Source: JBLYYQ01 sp048550035 (GTDB lineage Bacteria; Nitrospinota_A; UBA7883; JBLYYQ01). Taken from it: a stretch of DNA of 12,119 nucleotides. The DNA lies in contig JBLYYQ010000033.1 of the NCBI GenBank assembly GCA_048550035.1, forward strand, positions 1 to 12,119, read 5' to 3'. Of this stretch, positions 6,232 through 12,119 are shown piece by piece (within the stretch, counting starts at the first letter, position 1; each line of letters starts with the position of its first letter). The notes under the pieces are model-generated. The model did no database searches. It saw only the letters and a program-made list of their open reading frames with translations, and was not told the DNA's origin. The translations under genes were made by a program, and so were the position numbers.

Positions 6232-7644
6232 TTAGAGCCTATACTGTTTAATCTTTTTTTGCAGATTATTTCTTGCAATCTGTAACATTCGTGCAGTTTT
6301 AGAGATATTCCCTTGATTGAATGCTAACACCTCTTTAAGATAATCTTTTTCCCAATCGGCTCTAGCAGCTCGCAACGGTCTGTAGGGAAGAGTAGGGCTA
6401 GTGATCGCAAACTGTTTATCTATCGCCATACTCTCTGAGAGATTCTTGATATTGTCAGGAAGTAGTTCTGTCCCAATCACATTATCATTGGCAATAACAA
6501 CTGCACGCTCCATAACATTTTGCAGCTCTCTAACATTGCCTGGCCAGTCATATTCTATTAATAGAGCAAGGGCTTCGTCACTAATTGAGTTAATCTCATT
6601 ATTAATCTCCTTTTTGTATCGATTGAGAAAGTGATAAGCAAGCGATGGAATATCATCTTTTCGATCTCTTAGTGGCGGTGCTTTGAGCAAGATAACATTT
6701 AGCCTGTAGAATAGATCTTCTCTAAATCGTTTCTGTTTGACTTCGTGGAGGAGATCCCGATTAGTTGCAGCAACAAATCTGGCAGTAGTCTTGATAGTCT
6801 TATTTGAGCCGAGTCGTTCAAACTCCCTCTCCTGAATCGCCCTCAATAGCTTGACCTGAACCTGCAGTGATATATCGCCAATCTCATCTAAAAAGAGTGT
6901 CCCACCAGTTGCGAGTTCAAACCGTCCTACCTTTGATTGATAGGCACCTGTGAAAGCACCCTTATCATAACCGAACAGTTCAGACTCTAATAATCCCTCA
7001 GGAAGCGATGCACAAGATATCTTAATAAAAGGTCCAGTCGCATTCTTGCTCTGTTCATGGATTGCACGTGCGATAAGCTCTTTACCAACACCTGATTCGC
7101 CTGTTATCAAGATAGTTGCATGAGTCTGTGCAACCTGATTAACAGTCCTGAGGAGCTCCACCATCGACTGATTTTGACCAATTATAGTGTCATACTTTAA
7201 AGCAAACGAAAGTTCTTCTTTTAACCGCCTGTTTTCTGATCGAATCTGTTGAAGCTCAACGATCTTCTTAACAGTTGAAATAGCTTCTTCTGGCTCAAAA
7301 GGTCTAAGTAGATATGAAAAAGCTCCTTTCTTGATCGCCTCAATGGCAGTCCTGATTGAGCCATGTGCAGTTACAATCAAAACTTCAATTTCAGGGTTAA
7401 GCTGTTTAATTTTTGTTAATAGCTCAATCCCATCCATTCTTGGCATCATAAGGTCTGTAATAACCATCATAATATTCTCGCTTAAAACCTTTGCTACTGC
7501 CTCTTCACCTGTCGGCACAACCTGAAATCGAAAACCATTTTTCTCAAGTAATAACGATAGATAAAGACGATTTTCCTGATTATCGTCGACAATCAAAATG
7601 GAACCGTCACTAGGTAATAAGCTGATATTTTTAATGATAAACAA
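6232..7644 (-). CDS. NtrC-family sigma-54-dependent response regulator
   Basis: The 470 residues have the full three-part layout. The receiver (about 14-130) has D20, D21, phosphoacceptor D64 and T92. The AAA+ sigma-54 activation domain (about 152-400) has Walker A GESGVGKE (182-189), GAFTGA (229-234), Walker B GGTLFLDEIGD (247-257), arginine-finger region FREDLFYRLN (307-316) and WPGNVREL (367-374). A Fis-type helix-turn-helix closes the protein (about 434-470, GNISKTARMLQIARNNLQKKI). When phosphorylated it should oligomerise and remodel sigma-54 RNA polymerase. The receiver Lys of the usual KPF motif is Arg here (R114, LRPF). No sensor kinase gene is adjacent. No early in-frame ATG exists. 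The TTG at 7644 touches AAAGG; an ATT at 7635 would have better spacing, so the start is uncertain by a few codons. Its target genes are unknown. Confidence 0.95.
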   Translation of the reverse strand: MFIIKNISLLPSDGSILIVDDNQENRLYLSLLLEKNGFRFQVVPTGEEAVAKVLSENIMMVITDLMMPRMDGIELLTKIKQLNPEIEVLIVTAHGSIRTAIEAIKKGAFSYLLRPFEPEEAISTVKKIVELQQIRSENRRLKEELSFALKYDTIIGQNQSMVELLRTVNQVAQTHATILITGESGVGKELIARAIHEQSKNATGPFIKISCASLPEGLLESELFGYDKGAFTGAYQSKVGRFELATGGTLFLDEIGDISLQVQVKLLRAIQEREFERLGSNKTIKTTARFVAATNRDLLHEVKQKRFREDLFYRLNVILLKAPPLRDRKDDIPSLAYHFLNRYKKEINNEINSISDEALALLIEYDWPGNVRELQNVMERAVVIANDNVIGTELLPDNIKNLSESMAIDKQFAITSPTLPYRPLRAARADWEKDYLKEVLAFNQGNISKTARMLQIARNNLQKKIKQYRL

Positions 7645-7674
7645 CCTTTGAAATATATTTTTCTGTATGATTAT

Positions 7675-7702
7675 ATGACAATTTACATTTTTAGACTATA
7701 AT
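7675..7702 (+). promoter_or_regulatory. Candidate strong sigma-70 promoter
   Basis: ATGACA (7675-7680, 5/6 match) and a perfect TATAAT (7697-7702) are 16 bases apart on the plus strand, giving a start near 7709. It is among the best promoter matches in the window. It points at the unrecognised small ORF (7706-7867) and the CoA-binding protein gene beyond it. A leader of nearly 190 bases would then precede that gene. Confidence 0.4.
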
Positions 7703-7705
7703 TAG

Positions 7706-7867
7706 ATGATATTAACTACTTCTCTAAATTTGGGGCAAGAATTTTATCCTATTTTATTATCAAATTTAAGATTGCAAGAAGCCATTATGAGCGAGTCAGG
7801 CTATAACGAAATCTCCAACGGACTTTCTAGCTATGATATTTCGCTTGGCAACAGAGATATTGCATAA
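7706..7867 (+). CDS. Unrecognised 53-codon ORF behind a promoter-like sequence
   Basis: An ATG at 7706 opens a 53-residue frame ending at TAA 7865-7867. It starts MILTTSLNLGQEFYPILLSN and ends SSYDISLGNRDIA. The composition is unremarkable, with no signal peptide, membrane helix or motif that I recognise. There is no Shine-Dalgarno, and the ATG sits at or just before the predicted transcription start, so translation would have to be leaderless. An internal ATG (7787) would give only 26 residues, also without a clear ribosome-binding site. It may be a small gene, the remnant of a longer one, or chance. It fills most of the 252-base gap between the response regulator and the CoA-binding gene, in which I otherwise see only the promoter. 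Confidence 0.2.
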   Translation: MILTTSLNLGQEFYPILLSNLRLQEAIMSESGYNEISNGLSSYDISLGNRDIA

Positions 7868-7896
7868 ATTTCTTGAACAAAAATTAAGATATCAAT

Positions 7897-8307
7897 ATGA
7901 ATAAAAACGAAGATAGTATAATCAAGGAGCTGTTAAATAACTATCGCCATATAGCTATTATTGGTCTTTCGAATAAAATAGAAAGAGCAAGCTACAAGGT
8001 TGCCAACTATCTGCTGAAACAGAAATTTATTATCTACCCTGTTCACCCTAATATTTCGCTCTGGGATGGTCAGAAGGTATACAAAACTCTCTCACAGATA
8101 GATCATCCAATAGAAATTGTTAATATATTTAGGAATAGTAATGCTATTTTAGCTCTAGTCGATCAGATATTAGCGATTAAACCTAAAGTAGTCTGGTTGC
8201 AACTTGGGATAAAGAATGAGGAGGCACGATCAGTTTTTGAATCATCAGGGATAACAGTCATTGAGGATCGATGTATAAAAATTGAACATCAGAAAATAAA
8301 TAGTTGA
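7897..8307 (+). CDS. CoA-binding (YccU-type) domain protein
   Basis: At 136 residues this matches the stand-alone CoA_binding family (E. coli YccU type), a Rossmann fold related to the succinyl-CoA synthetase alpha N-terminal domain. Visible signatures are HIAIIGLSNKIERASYKVANYL (18-39), FIIYPVHPN (44-52), IVNIFRNS (74-81), VVWLQLGIKNEEA (98-110) and the near-invariant ending VIEDRCIKIEH (121-131). The Gly-Leu-Ser turn and the Arg/Ser that follow form the nucleotide-binding loop in this family. The family binds CoA, but its cellular role is not established. The ATG has only a weak AAGAT upstream. The stop is 170 bases before rho, which appears to have its own promoter, so this gene is probably a separate unit. 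The family assignment is firm. Confidence 0.93.
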   Translation: MNKNEDSIIKELLNNYRHIAIIGLSNKIERASYKVANYLLKQKFIIYPVHPNISLWDGQKVYKTLSQIDHPIEIVNIFRNSNAILALVDQILAIKPKVVWLQLGIKNEEARSVFESSGITVIEDRCIKIEHQKINS

Positions 8308-8348
8308 TTTTTGGAAATAGTCTTGATAACATTTAACATAGTCTTTAA

Positions 8349-8377
8349 TTGACTTATTTTTGCAATCCCCGTATATA
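8349..8377 (+). promoter_or_regulatory. Candidate sigma-70 promoter for rho
   Basis: TTGACT (8349-8354, 5/6 match) and TATATA (8372-8377, 4/6 match) are 17 bases apart; overlapping TATAAA occurs at 8376-8381. Transcription would start near 8384-8388, giving a leader of about 90 bases before the rho ATG. This leader is A/C-rich and poor in G in its second half, the kind of sequence Rho itself can bind, so autoregulation is possible but unproven. Confidence 0.35.
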
Positions 8378-8477
8378 TAAAGTAGATATCAACAAAGTGT
8401 CTAGGTCCTTAAATCAAGCAATCAAACAGTAGTGAGTATAACAATCATCATAAGTAACATTAAAACGAAAAGGTAAC

Positions 8478-9791
8478 ATGGTCTCAAAAAGCAAGCTCAA
8501 AGAAAAAGAAGAGAAAGTTAAGGAAGCAGATAGTGGTTCGATGCTCAACATTGGAGAGCTTAAAGATAAAACTATAAGCGAGCTAACCAAGATAGCAGAG
8601 CAATTTTCAGTTGAAGGTATCCGTGGTCTTAGACGGCAAGAGCTGATGTTTAAGATTCTTCAAGCACAGACGGAGTTAGAAGGTCTGATATTTGGAGAGG
8701 GTGTTTTAGAGATTTTGCCTGATAATTTTGGATTTTTGAGATCGCCATCATTTAGCTATCTACCTGGCCCTGATGATATTTATATTTCACCATCGCAGAT
8801 TCGAAAATTCGATCTTAGGACTGGCGATACTATCTCAGGACAGATTCGTCCTCCGAAAGATGGTGAACGTTATTTTGCACTATTAAAGGTTGAAACAATC
8901 AACTATGAAGCACCAAATGCTAGGAAAGAAAAAATACTCTTTGATAACCTTACCCCTCTTTACCCTGAAAGTCAGCTAGCATTAGAGACTAGCCAAAATA
9001 ATGTTTCAGGGCGGGTAATGGACCTTATCTGTCCGATCGGGAAAGGACAGAGATCATTAATAGTCTCACCGCCGCGAGCAGGTAAGACTATGTTGATGCA
9101 ATCGATCGCAAATTCAATTACCGAAAATCACCAAGAGGTATTTTTGATAGTATTGCTGATTGATGAGCGGCCAGAAGAAGTGACAGACATGGAGCGATCG
9201 GTGAATGGCGAAGTAGTCTCTTCTACCTTTGATGAGCCACCAACAAGACATGTGCAAGTGGCAGAAATGGTAATTGAACGTGCAAAACGTTTAGTAGAGC
9301 GTGGGCGAGATGTTGTTATACTTCTAGATTCTATTACTAGATTGGCAAGAGCGTATAACACGATAGTTCCATCATCAGGGAAGGTATTATCAGGTGGTGT
9401 CGATTCAGGAGCGCTACAACGTCCGAAACGATTTTTTGGGGCAGCGCGTAACATAGAGAATGGTGGTTCGCTTACAATTATAGCGACTGCGCTAATTGAT
9501 ACCGGCTCTAGGATGGATGATGTTATTTTTGAAGAGTTTAAAGGTACCGGCAATATGGAGGTCCATCTCGATAGACGTTTAGCCGATCGGAGGGTATTTC
9601 CAGCAATTGATATTTCTCGCTCTGGAACGCGTAAGGAAGAATTGCTGATCGAGCAGGTTGATTTAGGACGAATATGGGTGTTGAGGAAAGTTTTACAACC
9701 TATGGACTCTGTTGAGGCGATGGAACTATTAATAGATAAGATAAAGATTGTCAAAAATAATGATCAATTTATGAAGAGTTTAAACACATAG
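8478..9791 (+). CDS. rho: Transcription termination factor Rho
   Basis: Rho is the hexameric RNA helicase that ends transcription at C-rich unstructured sites. The 437 residues compare with 419 in E. coli; the difference is mostly a charged N-terminal extension (1-22, Lys/Glu-rich). In order come the Rho N-terminal helix bundle (about 26-64), the RNA-binding cold-shock-like domain (about 70-145: GVLEILPDNFGFLRSP) and the ATPase core. The core has Walker A SPPRAGKT (197-204), the catalytic LIDERPEE (227-234), Walker B VVILLDS (279-285), the Q-loop LSGGVDSGAL (304-313), the R-loop region EEFKGTGN (352-359) and HLDRRLADRR (363-372). All key residues are present. The ATG is preceded by AAAAGG, 4 bases upstream. 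Rho begins the run rho-rpmE-prfA-prmC-murA, an order I recall from deltaproteobacteria. Confidence 0.98.
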   Translation: MVSKSKLKEKEEKVKEADSGSMLNIGELKDKTISELTKIAEQFSVEGIRGLRRQELMFKILQAQTELEGLIFGEGVLEILPDNFGFLRSPSFSYLPGPDDIYISPSQIRKFDLRTGDTISGQIRPPKDGERYFALLKVETINYEAPNARKEKILFDNLTPLYPESQLALETSQNNVSGRVMDLICPIGKGQRSLIVSPPRAGKTMLMQSIANSITENHQEVFLIVLLIDERPEEVTDMERSVNGEVVSSTFDEPPTRHVQVAEMVIERAKRLVERGRDVVILLDSITRLARAYNTIVPSSGKVLSGGVDSGALQRPKRFFGAARNIENGGSLTIIATALIDTGSRMDDVIFEEFKGTGNMEVHLDRRLADRRVFPAIDISRSGTRKEELLIEQVDLGRIWVLRKVLQPMDSVEAMELLIDKIKIVKNNDQFMKSLNT

Positions 9792-9831
9792 CGCTAACTT
9801 TAAAGTTCAGAATGTTAAAAGCTTATATATT

Positions 9832-9860
9832 TAGACAAATAGAGATCTTTTAGTTAAAAT
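9832..9860 (+). promoter_or_regulatory. Candidate sigma-70 promoter for rpmE-prfA-prmC-murA
   Basis: TAGACA (9832-9837, 5/6 match) and TAAAAT (9855-9860, 5/6 match) are exactly 17 bases apart in the 108-base gap after rho. The start would be near 9867, about 33 bases before the rpmE ATG. A 12-base palindrome, AACTTTAAAGTT, precedes it (9797-9808), but it has no loop or T-run and is not a convincing terminator. Confidence 0.35.
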
Positions 9861-9899
9861 TAAGTTAGATTTATCACGATTTAGGAAGATAGAATTATT

Positions 9900-10097
9900 A
9901 TGAAAAAGGGGATTCATCCTGACTATCAGGAAACAGAAATTGTCTGTGCATGTGGCAATAAGGTAGAGACTAGAGGGACTGAGAAGAAAGTTCATTTAGA
10001 TATCTGTTCAGCCTGCCATCCATTCTATACAGGCAAGCAAAAACTAATTGATACGGCAGGTAGGATAGAGAAGTTTAATAGACGCTACAAAAAGTAA
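9900..10097 (+). CDS. rpmE: Ribosomal protein bL31 (zinc-binding C+ form)
   Basis: The 65-residue protein of the large ribosomal subunit bridges to the small subunit near the central protuberance. KKGIHPDYQ at the start and HPFYTGKQKLIDTAGRIEKFNRRY at the end (positions 40-63) are family hallmarks. C16, C18, C36 and C39 form the zinc-binding set, so this is the C+ (zinc-containing) paralogue, not the cysteine-free form made under zinc starvation. A ribosome-binding site, AGGAAG (9883-9888), lies 11 bases before the ATG, slightly far but acceptable. The stop is 14 bases before prfA, consistent with co-transcription. Confidence 0.97.
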   Translation: MKKGIHPDYQETEIVCACGNKVETRGTEKKVHLDICSACHPFYTGKQKLIDTAGRIEKFNRRYKK

Positions 10098-10111
10098 AGA
10101 GGCAGGTACTA

Positions 10112-11191
10112 ATGTTGTCAACAGTCACTGCGGTTGAAAAAAAGTATCTTGAGCTAACAAAGAAACTAAGCGATCCGAGTGTGATAACTGATCGAGCTCT
10201 CTTTGAAAAGTATGCTAAAGAAGCATCTAATATCAGACCTATCTTTGAGAAATGTACTGAGTATAAGAAGTTAAAGTCAGGATTAGTCGAAGCAACTGGG
10301 ATTTTAAAGTCAGAATCTGACCCTGAATTAAAAGAGCTAGCTGAAGCTGAAATAAAAGAATTAAAACCTGCCATTGATGGATTAGAGTCTCAGATGAGGG
10401 CGATGCTAATCCCTAAAGATCCAAACGATAGCAAAAATGTGATAATGGAGATTAGGGCTGGAACCGGTGGCGATGAGGCAGCACTATTTGCAGCTGATCT
10501 ATTTAGGCTCTATAGCAGATACGCAGAGATCAATAATTGGAAGATCGAGATATTATCCTCAAGCGAGACTGAAGGTGGCGGTTTTAAAGAGATAATATTT
10601 TTAGTCAAAGGTAACTCAACATTTGGAAGATTAAAATATGAGGCAGGGACTCATAGGGTTCAGCGAGTTCCGACCACCGAAGGATCTGGTAGAATCCATA
10701 CAAGTGCGGTAACCTGTGCAATCTTACCAGAAGCAACTGAGCTTGATATAACGCTTGATCCAAATGATCTGAAAATTGATGTATATCGTTCATCAGGTAA
10801 TGGGGGCCAGTCAGTAAACACGACAGATTCTGCGGTCAGAATTACTCATCTACCGACAAAATGTGTCGTTGCAATACAAGATGAGAAAAGCCAGCATAAA
10901 AACAGGCTCAAAGCTATGAAAATTCTACTAGCAAGGCTAACCGCATTAGAAAAAGATGCAGAAGATAAGAAACGTTCTCAAGAGCGAAAAAACCAGATCG
11001 GATCAGGAGATAGATCAGAACGGATTAGGACCTATAATTTTCCTCAAGGAAGGGTGACAGATCATCGGATTCAAAAAACATTGTATAAATTAGAGTCATT
11101 TATGGAAGGTAATATTGACGAAATGATTGATGCATTGATTATCTGGAACAAAGAAGCTTCTTTGAATGAGGAGCCTCTATTAACAGTTTAA
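10112..11191 (+). CDS. prfA: Peptide chain release factor 1 (RF1)
   Basis: RF1 reads UAA and UAG in the ribosomal A site and triggers release of the finished peptide. The 359 residues match the usual length of about 360. Helical domain 1 spans about 1-100. IMEIRAGTGGDEAALFAADL (111-130) opens domain 2. The tripeptide anticodon at 187-189 reads PTT, the PxT pattern of RF1 rather than the SPF of RF2. The catalytic GGQ loop is at 231-233, within RSSGNGGQSVNTTDSAVRIT. Many RF1s have GAGGQHVN there; Asn230 and Ser234 are variants I recall from other phyla. PTK (248-250) replaces the usual PTG. AGAGG lies 9 bases before the ATG. The last base of the stop is the first base of prmC, the gene for the methylase of Gln233. 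Confidence 0.98.
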   Translation: MLSTVTAVEKKYLELTKKLSDPSVITDRALFEKYAKEASNIRPIFEKCTEYKKLKSGLVEATGILKSESDPELKELAEAEIKELKPAIDGLESQMRAMLIPKDPNDSKNVIMEIRAGTGGDEAALFAADLFRLYSRYAEINNWKIEILSSSETEGGGFKEIIFLVKGNSTFGRLKYEAGTHRVQRVPTTEGSGRIHTSAVTCAILPEATELDITLDPNDLKIDVYRSSGNGGQSVNTTDSAVRITHLPTKCVVAIQDEKSQHKNRLKAMKILLARLTALEKDAEDKKRSQERKNQIGSGDRSERIRTYNFPQGRVTDHRIQKTLYKLESFMEGNIDEMIDALIIWNKEASLNEEPLLTV

Positions 11192-12045
11192 TGAGCCATG
11201 ACTCAGTGCAAGCTTGCCTTAATGTTGCCACTAAAATATTAAAAAAAAGTAACATTCAATCTTGTCGACTAGATGCAACTTTATTAATGTCAAAATGTTT
11301 AAATCTTTCGTATGAAGAACTTATTTTACAATATGATGAACCGGTTGAGAGTAAGGTCAAAGAGGAATTTTTTAAATTAATAGTTTTACGGTCAACAAGA
11401 AAGCCACTAGCCTACATAATTGGAGAAAAGGAATTTTTTTCATATAAATTCAAGGTTAACGAATCGACTCTGATACCTAGATCAGAAAGTGAATTAATAG
11501 TTGAAACCATTTTAGATTATGCAGATAAGAGAAAGCCGTCCAAGATATTAGATCTTTGCACTGGTTCTGGGGCAATCGGAATAACAGTAGCAAATCAATC
11601 GTCGCTCTGGCAGGTAGTAGGGTCTGACATTTCAGCCTCTGCTCTGAAGGTTGCAGCTAGGAATATTCAAGCAATCGGAAAATTTGAAAATATTAGCCTG
11701 TTGCAAAGTGACCTCTTTGATCAAATAGATAGCAATGAACGATTTGATTTTATCATTACCAACCCTCCATATATAGGGTTGTCAGAATCGGATACGCTCG
11801 AAAAGGAGCTTAGCTTTGAACCGCCTGAAGCACTATTTGCAGGAGAGGATGGATTTGCAATATCATATAAAATTATTGAACAAGCATCAGATTACTTAGC
11901 TCTAGGGGGGATACTGATAATAGAAATCGGATCAAAACAGCTACCTGAGCTATCAGAATTTATGCAACGTTATAGTCGGCTAAAACTGCTTGACTCTAAG
12001 AAAGATTTAGCTAATTTAAATAGAATTTTGATTGGGGAACTATAA
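11191..12045 (+). CDS. prmC: Release factor glutamine methyltransferase PrmC
   Basis: PrmC uses S-adenosylmethionine to methylate the glutamine of the GGQ motif in RF1 and RF2, which speeds peptide release. The 284 residues contain an N-terminal substrate-binding helical domain (about 1-80), the linker signature TLIPRSESE (93-101; the family usually has PRPETE), the SAM-binding motif DLCTGSGAIG (121-130), the acidic GSDIS (144-148) that holds the ribose, and the catalytic NPPY (191-194) that binds the target glutamine side chain. The ATG shares its A with the prfA stop (TAATG), so translation is coupled. GAGGAG lies about 17 bases upstream inside prfA, too far to be a standard site, which fits coupling. 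The stop is followed immediately by the murA ATG. Confidence 0.97.
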   Translation: MSHDSVQACLNVATKILKKSNIQSCRLDATLLMSKCLNLSYEELILQYDEPVESKVKEEFFKLIVLRSTRKPLAYIIGEKEFFSYKFKVNESTLIPRSESELIVETILDYADKRKPSKILDLCTGSGAIGITVANQSSLWQVVGSDISASALKVAARNIQAIGKFENISLLQSDLFDQIDSNERFDFIITNPPYIGLSESDTLEKELSFEPPEALFAGEDGFAISYKIIEQASDYLALGGILIIEIGSKQLPELSEFMQRYSRLKLLDSKKDLANLNRILIGEL

Positions 12046-12119
12046 ATGGATAAGATAGTAATAAAAGGTGGTAAAAAGCTTCATGGTGAGCTAACTGTTT
12101 CTGGCTCAAAAAATGCTGC
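12046..12119 (+). CDS. murA: UDP-N-acetylglucosamine 1-carboxyvinyltransferase, N-terminal fragment (runs off right edge)
   Basis: Only 24 codons plus two bases are in the window. They read MDKIVIKGGKKLHGELTVSG and then SKNA. This is the characteristic MurA opening, in which the 'L.G.v.vsGaKNAal' segment carries the conserved Lys-Asn that contacts UDP-GlcNAc and the phosphate. MurA transfers enolpyruvate from PEP to UDP-GlcNAc, the first committed step of peptidoglycan synthesis. The ATG follows the prmC TAA with no gap, so it is the last visible gene of the rpmE-prfA-prmC unit. The protein has Ser-Lys-Asn-Ala where many MurAs have Ala-Lys-Asn-Ala, a minor variation. The related aroA family differs in this segment. 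Confidence 0.93.
   Translation, partial: MDKIVIKGGKKLHGELTVSGSKNA

Noticed and set aside
9128..9754. Long open frame on the minus strand inside rho
   Set aside because: It lies wholly within an unmistakable rho gene on the other strand. Its translation is Ser/Thr/Ile-rich with no recognisable domain, as expected from the antisense of a conserved gene.
9797..9808. Palindrome AACTTTAAAGTT after rho as a terminator
   Set aside because: It is a perfect AT palindrome without a loop, GC stem or T-run. Such sequences arise easily by chance in AT-rich DNA.
10075..10374. Minus-strand open frame opposite the start of prfA
   Set aside because: It is an antisense shadow of the RF1 helical domain. It also overlaps the end of rpmE and has no family features.
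1..12119. CRISPR arrays, insertion sequences, phage genes or defence systems
   Set aside because: I looked for direct repeats with regular spacing, terminal inverted repeats, transposase or integrase motifs and shifts in composition, and saw none. The content is chromosomal housekeeping and envelope genes.

Overview
The window is AT-rich bacterial DNA with densely packed genes on both strands and no gap above about 250 bases. The gene content suggests a deltaproteobacterial-type lineage (Desulfobacterota, Myxococcota, SAR324 or similar). The signs are an MglA-type Ras-like GTPase with Roadblock/LC7 proteins, a DUF4911-like protein, a sigma-54 response regulator, and the run rho-rpmE-prfA-prmC-murA. 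No species is claimed. There are no tRNAs, rRNAs, CRISPR arrays, insertion sequences or integrases; this is core-genome sequence.

Region 1 (1-2789, minus strand) is an operon built on a small-GTPase switch. In transcription order it holds a TPR protein with a Roadblock-like C-terminus, a stand-alone MglB-like Roadblock protein whose ATG directly follows the previous stop, an MglA-type GTPase, and the first 30 codons of another gene that runs off the left edge. The GTPase is the most striking gene here. After a complete GTPase domain with all catalytic residues comes a proline/alanine-rich linker and about 190 residues resembling the SurA N-terminal chaperone fold without its PPIase domain. 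That fold is usually found outside the cytoplasm.

Region 2 (3008-4415, plus strand) is divergent from the first. It holds tatA, a small charged protein with one CxxC knuckle, and an exported protein that resembles FlgT in its N-terminal part. Region 3 (4443-5904, minus strand) is an rlpA-like lipoprotein gene with a SPOR domain. It overlaps by 11 bases a secreted retropepsin-like aspartic protease gene that starts at TTG behind a perfect AGGAGG. Region 4 holds a DUF4911-like small protein (plus strand) and a convergent NtrC-family regulator (minus strand) whose receiver has Arg in place of the conserved Lys.

Region 5 (7645-12119, plus strand) starts with a promoter-like sequence and an unrecognised 53-codon ORF, then a YccU-type CoA-binding protein. 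It continues into the transcription/translation and cell-wall run: rho, rpmE, prfA, prmC (overlapping prfA by one base) and the first 24 codons of murA. PrmC methylates the GGQ glutamine of the release factor encoded just upstream, so the pair is functionally as well as physically coupled.
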